NCBI RefSeq assembly: GCF_000821085.1 | Contig: NZ_CCXR01000001.1 | Span: 496,001-560,000 of the forward strand | DNA from: Bacillus sp. B-jedd | Lineage (GTDB): Bacteria; Bacillota; Bacilli; Bacillales; Cytobacillaceae | DNA length: 64,000 bases | Direction: 5' to 3' | Part shown: positions 32,508 to 40,927 of the stretch, one piece after another | How the letters are laid out: each line of letters begins with the position of its first letter | Numbering within the stretch: position 1 is the first letter of the stretch | Position numbers and translations under genes: made by a program | The notes under the pieces: model-generated | The model's input: the letters and a program-made list of their open reading frames with translations, nothing else | Told to the model about the DNA's origin: nothing | Databases searched by the model: none

Positions 32508-34094
32508 ATGTTTAAAGTACTTATTACCGACAGTATCCGGGATAGCGGACTTCGCGCTTTGTATGAGCACCCGCTGTTCACAGTAGATAAGCAAATTGGC
32601 CTTCCGCATTCTGAACTCGTTGCCATCATAAAAAACTACGATGCGCTCATTGTGCGGAGCCAGACAGAAGTTACTGGCGAGGTCATCCGGCAGGCGGACC
32701 GCCTTCAGGTGATCGCGCGGGCAGGAGTGGGAGTCGATAATATTGATGTAAATGCCGCAACGAAAAAGGGAATCATTGTCATCAACGCGCCAGGCGGGAA
32801 TACAATTTCAGCGACCGAACACACACTTGCGATGCTGCTCGCCGTGGCAAGGAATATTCCTCAGGCCCACCGGCTCACAACGGAAGGGGAGTGGAACCGG
32901 GGAGCCTTCCAGGGGGTTGAATTGTACCGGAAGACCATTGGCATCATTGGTATGGGGAAAATCGGCACGGAGGTGGCGAAGCGGGCGAAAAGCTTCGGGA
33001 TGGAGATTCTTGGCTTCGACCCGTACTTTACCGAGGAACGGGCCGCCAAGCTTGGAATCAAGAAGGCGACTTTGGATGAAATCGCAGAGGGGTCTGATTT
33101 CATCACCCTTCATACCCCTTTGACAAGTGCGACGAAAAACCTTATTGGCGAAGCATTTTTGCAAAAAGTAAAGCCGGGAGTGCGTTTCATCAACTGCGCC
33201 CGTGGCGGCATTATTGATGAAGATGCGTTAGTGAAAGCAGTGGAAGACGGCAGGGTGGCGGGAGCGGCGCTCGATGTATTCCAGACGGAACCGCCAGCAA
33301 ACAAAGGGCTTCTGGGAAATCCAAGAATCATCATGACACCCCATCTCGGCGCCTCGACAGTTGAAGCCCAGGAGAAGGTCGCTGAGGAAGTTAGCGGTGA
33401 AATTGTTGAAATCCTTGAGAAAAAGATTGTCCGCAACGCTGTGAACATGCCGCAGATCACAAACGAATCCCTGCAAAACCTGCAGCCATATTTAAGGCTC
33501 GGAGAACAGATGGGCCAGTTGGTCATCCAGCTTCTGAATGATGCGCCGGATAAAGTGGAGATTGATTATTACGGTGATTTGATTAAAGAAGATACTGACC
33601 TCGTTTCACGGTCGATGATAAAAGGGCTGCTGGCGCATCATTTAGGCGACTCCGTCAATCTAGTCAACGTGCTGCATCTCCTGAATGAACAGGGCGTCCC
33701 GCATACGATCCGCAAAAACACGAAGAATAAGGGTTTTGCGAATTACATTGAGGTAACCGCCCATCACGGCCAGAATTCCGCCTGCATCGGAGCGACAGTA
33801 TTGAACGGCTACGGGGAAAGGATTGTGAAAATCAATCAATATCGGATCGATGTAAAGCCGGAGCGGCATCTGCTGTTCGTGAACCATCATGACATGCCGG
33901 GCATGATTGGCAAAGTCGGGGCGCTGCTTGGTAATCATCAAATCAACATTGGCACCATGCAAGTCGGAAGAACCGACATCGGAGGTGACGCCATCATGGT
34001 CCTCACCCTCGACAAGCCTATTGACCAAAATGTCCTCAAAGGCCTAACAGCCATCGAAGGCCTAAAAGAAGCACAGCTGCTCGAAGCAAAGTGA
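32508..34094 (+). CDS. serA: D-3-phosphoglycerate dehydrogenase
   Basis: Encodes 528 residues, the long SerA type, which oxidises 3-phosphoglycerate to 3-phosphohydroxypyruvate with NAD, the first step of serine synthesis. The NAD site is TIGIIGMGKIGTEVAKRAKS. The catalytic Arg lies in NCARGGIIDEDAL, and the His of the acid-base pair in MTPHLGASTVEAQ. An intervening domain (about 315-450) and a C-terminal ACT domain (LLFVNHHDMPGMIGKVGALL) follow and normally mediate serine feedback. It starts 17 bases after the aminotransferase with GGGAGGAG upstream. It is controlled by the T-box. Confidence 0.96.
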   Translation: MFKVLITDSIRDSGLRALYEHPLFTVDKQIGLPHSELVAIIKNYDALIVRSQTEVTGEVIRQADRLQVIARAGVGVDNIDVNAATKKGIIVINAPGGNTISATEHTLAMLLAVARNIPQAHRLTTEGEWNRGAFQGVELYRKTIGIIGMGKIGTEVAKRAKSFGMEILGFDPYFTEERAAKLGIKKATLDEIAEGSDFITLHTPLTSATKNLIGEAFLQKVKPGVRFINCARGGIIDEDALVKAVEDGRVAGAALDVFQTEPPANKGLLGNPRIIMTPHLGASTVEAQEKVAEEVSGEIVEILEKKIVRNAVNMPQITNESLQNLQPYLRLGEQMGQLVIQLLNDAPDKVEIDYYGDLIKEDTDLVSRSMIKGLLAHHLGDSVNLVNVLHLLNEQGVPHTIRKNTKNKGFANYIEVTAHHGQNSACIGATVLNGYGERIVKINQYRIDVKPERHLLFVNHHDMPGMIGKVGALLGNHQINIGTMQVGRTDIGGDAIMVLTLDKPIDQNVLKGLTAIEGLKEAQLLEAK

Positions 34095-34098
34095 AGAA

Positions 34099-34159
34099 GG
34101 GGACGGTCCCGCTGCAACATTCGGAATACGAATGAAGCGCTGGAACTGTCCCCTGTCTC
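34099..34159. repeat. GGGGACGG palindromic element, copy 8
   Basis: GGGGACGGTCCC and GGAACTGTCCCC frame ACATTCGGAATACGAATGAAG. It begins five bases after the serA stop and touches the stop of the convergent HAD gene at 34158. Confidence 0.88.
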
Positions 34160-35279
34160 ATAATATGTTGTTAATTTCGAGGACATTTTCGAGGATGTAG
34201 TCCGCTTGGTGCTGTTCGAACTGGCTGCGTGCTTTTGCTCCGGTCAGGCCGGTGAGCACGGCTGCGAATTGACTGCCCATTTCTCGAGCAGCGAGCAGAT
34301 CTGCGAGTGAGTCGCCGACAACGAGGACGTCACCGCCGTTTTCAAGCGGCAGCGGCTTTTTCAATAGACTGTCCACGCTGTTTTTTTTGCCAATTAGGGC
34401 TTGTAAATAAGTAAAAGGATGCGGCTTGGCCAGTGAAGTCTTTCCGGCTAGCTGGCGCTCGGCCTTTAAAACATCATCCGCGGTAGAAATATTAGTTTCA
34501 TTAAAATATTCAATCCAGCTGAGCTGCTTAAAAGGTTGAATGGTTTCAAGCTCGGGCCTGCCGGTTCCGATTCCAAGCGCAATTCCTTTATCGATCAAGC
34601 CAGCGAAGAGCCTCTGGATTTCCTCTTGCGGGCAAAGCAGTTTTTCATTGGCCAGAAAGCCTTTTTTACCAGTTTGAACGGATGGCCGCCCAGTCGACTG
34701 GAGTACATGTTCATCACCGACGTACCATTCCTGGGAAACATGCTCCCCGACGGACCAAAGGGCAGCTTTTCTCTGAAAAACGGACGTCTCAATTCCAAGC
34801 TTCTCAAAAGCAAGAACGTCGAGGTGCCGGAACAAGCCCCGTTTTGTTTCATTCGTCTTTTGAAAGGCCTCTAAAAGTTCTCCGAAATTAAGCTTGTTGT
34901 CATATCTTTTCAATTCAGCCCCGATTTCCATCAACGCAGATCGGTCAAACCCTTGGTTGAACCACTTTTCAATTTTATCCGTATCGTCGATTTGAGTGAG
35001 CAGCTGGATGAGGTGGTAGCTGAAGGTTATGTAAATCATATCCCAGTTCGCATTGAGCCCGCGGGATTTCAGGAATGACAGAATCGCGTCTTTTTGAAAT
35101 ACATCAGCGCGGATGGCGGCGATTTCTTCCTGAGTAAAATCTGTCCGGAACTTTTCGGGCGCGAGTCCAAGATAATTTTCGCTCATCAACATTTCCCACA
35201 CAGTCAGCGCTGAGGCATCAAAATAATGCTCTTCACTTAGCAAAACCCCGTCCACATCAAATAACACTGTCCTTATCAT
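34158..35279 (-). CDS. HAD-superfamily hydrolase-like protein
   Basis: Encodes 373 residues. The N-terminal DVDGVL supplies the nucleophile Asp8 and acid Asp10 of HAD phosphatases; LGIGTGRPELE is motif II, KPHPFTYLQAL the motif III lysine, and VVGDSLADLLAAREMG the acidic motif IV. It is longer than typical phosphoglycolate phosphatases because of a cap or insert of about 200 residues between motifs I and II. The substrate is unknown. A phosphoserine phosphatase role next to serA is conceivable, but orientation and sequence do not support it directly. Confidence 0.8.
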   Translation of the reverse strand: MIRTVLFDVDGVLLSEEHYFDASALTVWEMLMSENYLGLAPEKFRTDFTQEEIAAIRADVFQKDAILSFLKSRGLNANWDMIYITFSYHLIQLLTQIDDTDKIEKWFNQGFDRSALMEIGAELKRYDNKLNFGELLEAFQKTNETKRGLFRHLDVLAFEKLGIETSVFQRKAALWSVGEHVSQEWYVGDEHVLQSTGRPSVQTGKKGFLANEKLLCPQEEIQRLFAGLIDKGIALGIGTGRPELETIQPFKQLSWIEYFNETNISTADDVLKAERQLAGKTSLAKPHPFTYLQALIGKKNSVDSLLKKPLPLENGGDVLVVGDSLADLLAAREMGSQFAAVLTGLTGAKARSQFEQHQADYILENVLEINNIL

Positions 35280-35353
35280 CAGCCATCCCCCTAAATTACC
35301 TTTTCCCTAATGTACCACAGGAAATCGGTGGATTCTATAAGCAGAGTGATGCA

Positions 35354-35413
35354 GTAGAAACGGCACTGCTTCTTTCGAAACCCGAATGAAGCGCTGGAAC
35401 CATGCCCCGTTTC
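35354..35413. repeat. GGGGACGG-type palindrome, copy 9 (degenerate)
   Basis: GAAACGGCACTGCTTCTTTC and GAATGAAGCGCTGGAACC keep the inner stem; the outer arms have decayed. It lies between the HAD gene start and the dcuC terminator. Confidence 0.65.
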
Positions 35414-35447
35414 AAAAAGCCCCCGGCAGTTTTAGCTGCCGGGGGCT
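35414..35447 (-). terminator. Strong terminator of the rbsK-rihC-dcuC operon
   Basis: AGCCCCCGGCAG and CTGCCGGGGGCT pair perfectly over 12 bases around six bases. The five A at 35414-35418 are the T-run of the minus-strand transcript. Confidence 0.92.
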
Positions 35448-35454
35448 TTGGGTG

Positions 35455-36879
35455 TTATGTGAATAATATCATCGATAGGATGAACATAAATACGACGCCT
35501 GCGAACATTGGCACGGATGTGCGTTTGACGATGTCGATTGGGTCTTTTTTAACTGTGCCAGCGACGATGAGGACGACGGCAGCAACTGGTGAGACCGCTC
35601 TGACAAGGTTTCCTGCCAAGCCCATTGGGACAGCGATGGCGATTGGGTTGATGCCTGCTGCCTGCGCCAAAGGCACAACGAGTGGGATCATGGCGAAGAA
35701 TAACGCCAGTCCGCTTCCGCTAAGCATGACGATCAAGGTGGTGACGCCTACCAAAATCAGCGGCAGAACAAAGTCCATGCCTTTTCCCTGTGTATGTTCC
35801 ATCGATTGCTGAAGCGCATCGATCAGGCCGATCGACTTCAATCCTGTTACGAAAACAGAGGCCGCGACTAGCAGGGCCACGATGGACATGGCGCCGCCCA
35901 TTCCTTTAAAGAAAGCTTCCGTATCCGAAAGGACTTTTTTATCGCCTTTGTTACGGACAAGTTCAGCAATAATCGCCAGGATAAAGGAAACGAGTGTGGC
36001 AACTTCTACGCTGACTGTGATTGCCGCGCCAGTGGTCATCTGGATGGCATAAGCAGCAAGAAGCAGGACGATCGGGAAAATTGGCAGAAGCGCGTAAACA
36101 AATTTGTACAGCTTGCCACCCTGGATTTCTTCCACTTTTTCCAATTGGATGTTTTCAGCCGAATCTCCTTTGGCAGCAGCCTTTTTATCCATCCTTCTTT
36201 GCCAGAAGAAGTGGACGACGGCGATAAAGAGCAAAGTTGGAATCGAAACCATTGCATGATATTTGAAAACATAGTCAGTAACGGAAAGATTTTTAAACAT
36301 GTCATACTTGGCAAGTTCCTGGGCAATCGCAACGTTATCGCTTCCAAGCGGAGTCGGAATGATGGTTGCGGATGTAGCGACAATCGCAGCCGCTGTCAGT
36401 GTAGACATCCCGGATCTTTTCAAAACAGGGAATAACGTCGCCAGCAAAATGATCGCCAGGTTGGACGCACTCGGGATAACGAGTGAAAGCAGGTTGCCGA
36501 GCAGGAAGACGACCGGAACTAGAACATAAACCGATTTGAATTTAGAAATAGGCTTCGTCAAGACGCTGACTGTTACGTCATTTGCGCCAATCTTGGACAT
36601 GTAGGCAGTATAGCCGCCGAGAATCAGGATAACGAAACCGGCAGCAGCGAATGTTTCTTTAAACTGCTGGACGATAACTTGAAGCGGATCCAATAATATA
36701 GAGCCTGTCGAAACGAAATCTTTGACAGCGATTTCTTTACCCATGGCAACGCTGATCAAAATGAGCAGAATACCCATCAGGAAGAGGGTGATTTTAATAT
36801 CCATCTTTTTTATGAGCATGTAAATGACGACAGCGACCGCAAGAGCGGCAACTGCATACATGATTAAGTTAGCAGTCAT
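35455..36879 (-). CDS. DcuC-family C4-dicarboxylate-type transporter
   Basis: Encodes 474 residues, hydrophobic throughout, about 12-14 membrane helices, of the DcuC branch of the ion-transporter superfamily. Recognisable are VIPSASNLAIILLATLFPVL, TSATIIPTPLGSDNVAIAQE and MLSGSGLALFFAMIPLVVPL. DcuC proteins exchange C4-dicarboxylates. Here the gene lies downstream of ribokinase and nucleoside hydrolase on the same strand, so it may instead import a nucleoside or ribose-related compound; that is an inference from context. A repeat element separates it from rihC. AAGGGGAAA precedes the ATG. Confidence 0.85.
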   Translation of the reverse strand: MTANLIMYAVAALAVAVVIYMLIKKMDIKITLFLMGILLILISVAMGKEIAVKDFVSTGSILLDPLQVIVQQFKETFAAAGFVILILGGYTAYMSKIGANDVTVSVLTKPISKFKSVYVLVPVVFLLGNLLSLVIPSASNLAIILLATLFPVLKRSGMSTLTAAAIVATSATIIPTPLGSDNVAIAQELAKYDMFKNLSVTDYVFKYHAMVSIPTLLFIAVVHFFWQRRMDKKAAAKGDSAENIQLEKVEEIQGGKLYKFVYALLPIFPIVLLLAAYAIQMTTGAAITVSVEVATLVSFILAIIAELVRNKGDKKVLSDTEAFFKGMGGAMSIVALLVAASVFVTGLKSIGLIDALQQSMEHTQGKGMDFVLPLILVGVTTLIVMLSGSGLALFFAMIPLVVPLAQAAGINPIAIAVPMGLAGNLVRAVSPVAAVVLIVAGTVKKDPIDIVKRTSVPMFAGVVFMFILSMILFT

Positions 36880-36999
36880 TTTCTATTTCCCCTTATTATA
36901 AAAATAATGATGCCTTTGGCTTTTCTCTGATTCCATGCCAGCTTCAAGGGTAATGCTTCTATATAAATTTACCTTACCTTTTTCACGTTGTTTGACCTG

Positions 37000-37120
37000 T
37001 GCTCCAGGCACTTCGCTTTCCGTGGGGCGCCAGTGGAGCCTCCTCGTCGCTCTTGCTCCTGCGGGGTCTCCACCTTGCCGCTGCATCCCACAGGAGTCTA
37101 CGTGCCTTCCGCTTCGGTCC
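37000..37120 (-). repeat. Relative of the 216-bp element, between rihC and dcuC
   Basis: The plus strand reads CACTTCGCTTTCCGTGGGGC, AGTGGAGCCTCCTCGTCGCT and CTCCTGCGGGGTCTCCACC, the inverse of the core at 24171. Terminal repeats are not clear. Lying in the gap between rihC and dcuC, it could affect relative expression. Confidence 0.7.
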
Positions 37121-37163
37121 TACTGGCAATTCTTGAGTTTAAGTTATATAGCTGTGAAATTTA

Positions 37164-38084
37164 TTAAATACACTTTTCAAGGCTTGAAAGGAACCATTCT
37201 TTGAACATTTTCGGATCGACATCGATCGTTACTTTTGCATTTGGCGGCATGCCGAGGTAGCCTTTCAGGTCAACAACAGTGCAGCCGGAAGTCAATGATC
37301 CGTTCACTTCAACATCGACGAACGTTTCGGCTACTTCATACATTTCCGGTTTTAAAAGATAGGCAATCGCACAGCTATCGTACATTTTCAGTCCGGTTTT
37401 CATGCTGCCGCCTCGATAATTACTGAAGAGGTGGTAAAGCATATTTCCGGTTTTATTCATATTTTTCAGCTTTTCGCTGTCTTCAGGGTAGACAAGCGCT
37501 TTCAATCCAACGTCAAGTCCGACCATCACAATTGGCAGCTCGCTTTTAAAGACAATTTTTGCCGCCTCAGGATCGGCGAAAATATTGAATTCAGCCATGA
37601 CGCCGGCATTTCCTCTCGAAATAGAACCGCCCATCAAAACGATTTCAGCGATATTCTTCTTCACTTCAGGGTAAACTTTCAGGAGCAGCGCAATGTTGGT
37701 CAGCGGCCCAATTGGAACGATTGTGATCGGTTCCTTGCTGGATATGATTGTGTTATACATCGCGTTAACGGCATTCTCTTTCAAAAGAAGATCACCAGTC
37801 GGCTCTTCGAATTCATAACCGCCCATTCCTGTTTCACCGTGAACGTTGCTTGCATCAATTGCAGCCCTGATCAATGGACGGTCCGCACCCTTAGCGACGG
37901 GGATATTTTTGCCAAAGAACTTTAAAAGTTTCAAAGCATTCTTCGTTACATTTTCAATTCCGACATTCCCGCCAACAGTTGTAATCAGGCGGACATCCAG
38001 TTCGTCGCTGTACAGCGCTGCTGCTATCGCAACAGCATCATCAATTCCGGGGTCTGTATCAATAATAATTGGCCGTTTTGTCAT
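37164..38084 (-). CDS. rihC: Ribonucleoside hydrolase RihC-like
   Basis: Encodes 306 residues of the inosine-uridine nucleoside hydrolase family, which split ribonucleosides into base and ribose in the cytoplasm. The Ca-binding N-terminus is IIIDTDPGIDDAVAIAAALY. Further hallmarks are TTVGGNVGIENVTKNALKLL, PIGPLTNIALLL, VLMGGSISRGN and AEFNIFADPEAA. The sequence tracks E. coli RihC (304 residues) along its length, including NVHGETGMGGYEF. Its ATG overlaps the ribokinase stop by four bases, so the ribose released is handed to ribokinase made from the same mRNA. Confidence 0.93.
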   Translation of the reverse strand: MTKRPIIIDTDPGIDDAVAIAAALYSDELDVRLITTVGGNVGIENVTKNALKLLKFFGKNIPVAKGADRPLIRAAIDASNVHGETGMGGYEFEEPTGDLLLKENAVNAMYNTIISSKEPITIVPIGPLTNIALLLKVYPEVKKNIAEIVLMGGSISRGNAGVMAEFNIFADPEAAKIVFKSELPIVMVGLDVGLKALVYPEDSEKLKNMNKTGNMLYHLFSNYRGGSMKTGLKMYDSCAIAYLLKPEMYEVAETFVDVEVNGSLTSGCTVVDLKGYLGMPPNAKVTIDVDPKMFKEWFLSSLEKCI

Positions 38085-38974
38085 TTCACCGCTACCTCCA
38101 TTTTTCTAAAAGTCTTGACTTCATTAATTGTCGGCATGCCTTTTTGCGCTCCAAGCTTCGTCGTCGACAAGGCGGCAACCGCATTGCCGAACTGGCATGC
38201 TTCCTCGAGTGACTTGCCGGTTCCGAGTGCGTAAGCAAGGCCGCCATTAAAGGAATCGCCGGCGCCTGTTGTATCAGTTGTTTCAACTTTATAGGCAGGA
38301 ATTTCTACTTCGGCTCCGTTAGCGAAGAAGGAAACTCCCTTGCTTCCTTTTGTCAAAATTACTTTATCCTGTATTGCTTGTTGCGCCATGTTTTCTGTGA
38401 GCTGTGTATATTCGTGCTCATTTGGCGTCAGGTAGGTGACCTGCTCGATTAATTTAGCCGGCAGCGCGCAGATGGGGGCAGGGTTTAAAATCACGGTGAT
38501 ATTTTTTTCCCTGGCGATTTCCACCGCCTTTTCCACACCATCCAATGGAGTTTCCAGCTGGACGATCAGGATATCGCTTTCAGAAATGACCTCACGCTTT
38601 GACTCTACAAAATCAGCAGTGACATACCGGTTCGCTCCAGGGACAACGGTAATTCGGTTGTCATTATCAGAAACGAGGATAGTGGCTGTGCCAGTTGAAT
38701 CTGTAACCGGTTCCACATTGGATATATCGATTCCTTCATTTTGAAGATGCTGCATGAGGCTTACGCCGAAGCTATCATTCCCGACACAGCCAATCATCTT
38801 TACTTGCGCCCCAAGCCTCGCAGCTGCTACTGCCTGATTGGCGCCTTTTCCGCCGGGGTTCATGATAAACTGTTGGCCGATCAAGGTTTCACCTTTTTTC
38901 GGGAGCTTGGCAGTAATGGTGACTAAATCCATATTGATACTGCCAACAACAGTTATTCTGGGTCTGATGTCCAT
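38081..38974 (-). CDS. rbsK: Ribokinase
   Basis: Encodes 297 residues of the PfkB family, phosphorylating ribose to ribose 5-phosphate. The substrate motif is NPGGKGANQAVAAARLGA and the catalytic motif DTTGAGDSFNGGLAYALG. VGSINMDLV opens the protein as in other ribokinases. ATG 38974 is chosen because AGGAGGG lies nine bases upstream; ATG 38980 is closer to that site and possible. It is the first gene of the nucleoside operon and is preceded by two LacI-type operator-like sequences. Confidence 0.93.
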   Translation of the reverse strand: MDIRPRITVVGSINMDLVTITAKLPKKGETLIGQQFIMNPGGKGANQAVAAARLGAQVKMIGCVGNDSFGVSLMQHLQNEGIDISNVEPVTDSTGTATILVSDNDNRITVVPGANRYVTADFVESKREVISESDILIVQLETPLDGVEKAVEIAREKNITVILNPAPICALPAKLIEQVTYLTPNEHEYTQLTENMAQQAIQDKVILTKGSKGVSFFANGAEVEIPAYKVETTDTTGAGDSFNGGLAYALGTGKSLEEACQFGNAVAALSTTKLGAQKGMPTINEVKTFRKMEVAVK

Positions 38975-39225
38975 CCCCATTTCCCTCCTCTTGAAAATCA
39001 TGATGTACCTTTGTTCAAATCGTTCATCGGTGCAAAACCAGCGTCTTGCCGGCTGCTCCGGTTATATGGTTTTTCCTTTTGATGCCGCTTACTTAAGGCC
39101 TAAAGGCTAGGAATAAGTGGCGGACCGCATAGTCTCTGTCATTATTTTTCCCTTTTGGAAAGTGTTTTATCCAGAAACGTATCTTGCAGCGGCTTGATTT
39201 TATTAGGTTTTAAAGGAGTAAAAAG

Positions 39226-39275
39226 TGTAACCGGATGTATTATGAAAATAACACTGATGTAGGTAACCGGTTACA
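39226..39275 (-). promoter_or_regulatory. Promoter with two LacI-type operators for rbsK-rihC-dcuC
   Basis: GTAACCGGTTAC (39263-39274) is a perfect 12-bp palindrome with a central CG, typical of LacI-family operators. A related half-site, TGTAACCGGATGTA, lies at 39226-39239, 36 bases away centre to centre. On the minus strand a promoter fits between them: TTACCT (39266-39261), 16 bases, CATAAT (39244-39239). Repression by an RbsR-like protein encoded elsewhere is the inference. Confidence 0.6.
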
Positions 39276-39346
39276 CATTCAAAGTTTACAATCTCACCCC
39301 ATCGTAAGTCAACACAAAATTACAGGTAATATCTTGAAGTGGGGCA

Positions 39347-39410
39347 GGGGGACGGCCATGCTGCATCATTCGGGATTCGAAAGAAGCGCTGGAACCGTCC
39401 CCCTGCTTCA
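39347..39410. repeat. GGGGACGG palindromic element, copy 10
   Basis: GGGGGACGGCCATGCTGC and GCGCTGGAACCGTCCCCC frame ATCATTCGGGATTCGAAAGAA. Its right end overlaps the stop codon of the cdaR gene (39408-39410). Confidence 0.88.
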
Positions 39411-40487
39411 TTTATTTAGCCAGATGAGCATTTGGAGGGCGAAGGCGTCTTTGAAGTTTTGGGGGTCGAAGCCGCTTTCTGTTTTGATTTTGTTGAGACG
39501 GTAGATAAGGGTGTTGCGGTGGATGTAGAGCTTGGCTGCAGCGTCTTTTATGTTCAGGTTTGCATCGAAGAATGCCTGAAGAGTATCAAGCTGATTTTTT
39601 AGTTCTCCGCGCAGGACTCTTTCGGTAAACTGCTTGGCTAGTTCAGGGTCGATTTGGTGAATGAGCGCTTCCGGTTCGATTTCAATATAAGAAATCATTC
39701 TCTTCTTAGGTGGGCTAATGGCAAGGGCCATTTCGCATTCCTGATATCCGCGCCGAGTTTGCAACAGGGAATCATAGACGGGGCTGAAAGCGAGCTTAAA
39801 GTCGATTTTCAATTTTTCCAGCTCATCATAGAGTTTGTTCAGCTTTTTCATCTGCTCCTCATTGGACACTTCGGTAAAAAGGAGAAGCAGCTTGTTGACA
39901 TCGGCGTATGAGGCAAGGATGTTTCTTTTGCCAAGAATCTCTTTCGTCTTTTCAATCAGCATATGGCGTGAAAAGGAGTCATTGCCAATCTTGATCAAAC
40001 TGACGGCGTAAGGGCCAATCAGTTTTAAATCAAGTAAGCCAAGCCAGCGGTCAATATTTTTACTATCAGGCATTTTCTTTAAAAGTTCCTCAATAATCAT
40101 TTCTATCGTTCTTTGCCGCCATTCGGACTGTGAAGCCATGTACGACTGTTTGACAAGGAGCTCAGCCATCATTTTAACGAGCCCGCCGCGGTCACGAAGG
40201 ATTTCTGGATTGCCAGTAATCCCGATGACGCCTGCCACCCGGCCGTCCAAAATGATTGGCAAATTAATTCCCTGCTGAGTCCCGCGGAACTTTTCGATAT
40301 TTTCCTCAGTAATTTCAACCGCCAGGCCAGTCCGGACAACCTCCAGCGCCCCTTCGTGAATGGTATTCAGGCGTGAGGGATCACCGGTTGCGATAATTAG
40401 CCCACTTTCATTCATCACATTTATATTCAGATTCATTATCTTGGACGTTTCCTTTACCAGCATTCCTGCAATCTCCCGAGTGATCAT
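39408..40487 (-). CDS. cdaR: CdaR-type sugar-diacid regulator
   Basis: Encodes 359 residues with the putative sugar-diacid recognition domain (about 1-135), a GGDEF-like middle region and a C-terminal PucR-type helix-turn-helix (IKDAAAKLYIHRNTLIYRLN). CdaR proteins activate genes for glucarate, galactarate and glycerate use. It faces the glycerate kinase-gntP operon across 440 bases and is its likely activator, with glycerate or a diacid as effector. ATG 40487 has AAAGGGGATTGTC upstream; the frame extends ten codons further without a good site. Confidence 0.92.
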   Translation of the reverse strand: MITREIAGMLVKETSKIMNLNINVMNESGLIIATGDPSRLNTIHEGALEVVRTGLAVEITEENIEKFRGTQQGINLPIILDGRVAGVIGITGNPEILRDRGGLVKMMAELLVKQSYMASQSEWRQRTIEMIIEELLKKMPDSKNIDRWLGLLDLKLIGPYAVSLIKIGNDSFSRHMLIEKTKEILGKRNILASYADVNKLLLLFTEVSNEEQMKKLNKLYDELEKLKIDFKLAFSPVYDSLLQTRRGYQECEMALAISPPKKRMISYIEIEPEALIHQIDPELAKQFTERVLRGELKNQLDTLQAFFDANLNIKDAAAKLYIHRNTLIYRLNKIKTESGFDPQNFKDAFALQMLIWLNK

Positions 40488-40582
40488 GACAATCCCCTTT
40501 TTGTTTATACTGTACAAAAAAAGCTTACGAATCTACTAAATGTTTGTATTTTACATCTAACGCCAATCAGAATCAATGGTAG

Positions 40583-40623
40583 TATAATAGGATTAATTGA
40601 ATAACATATTGAAAACGTTTTCT
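40583..40623 (+). promoter_or_regulatory. -10 box and CcpA cre site before glycerate kinase
   Basis: TGAAAACGTTTTCT (40610-40623) fits the cre consensus at 13 of 14 positions and contains the perfect palindrome GAAAACGTTTTC. TATAAT lies at 40583-40588, so bound CcpA would sit just downstream of the start point as a roadblock. This implies catabolite repression of glycerate use. Confidence 0.75.
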
Positions 40624-40720
40624 TCTATTGTTATATGCTATATTGCGATAATAGTAAAGCACAATTGAGTTTTTTCAGGAACTTGCCCATTCTTTTGCAA
40701 AGGCGATGTTATCCTTTATT

Positions 40721-40850
40721 GTTGATTTCCACTCCGGGGACATGCTTTCCGCGGGGCGGACCGTGGAGCCTCCTCGCCGTCGTCGACGTCTGTGGGGTCT
40801 CCACGTGCCGCTGCATCCCGCAGGAGTCAGTCCCCTCCGTTCCAATCAAC
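40721..40850 (+). mobile_element. 130-bp repeat with GTTGATT/AATCAAC ends
   Basis: It begins GTTGATTTCCACTCCGGGGA and ends CCGTTCCAATCAAC, giving 7-bp inverted ends, with a core CGTGGAGCCTCCTCGCCGTC related to the 216-bp element. It lies in the leader of the glycerate kinase operon. A truncated relative is at 25890-25954. Confidence 0.72.
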
Positions 40851-40927
40851 TTCATTGATATTCAAAACTCACCTTTAAGTGAGCCTTTGCAAAAAGGAAT
40901 TGAAGAAAACAGCGAGGAGGGAACTAA

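Noticed and set aside
34158..35279. Calling the HAD protein a phosphoserine phosphatase to complete the serine pathway
   Set aside because: It faces serA from the opposite strand, has a large atypical insert and lacks SerB-specific features I could point to.
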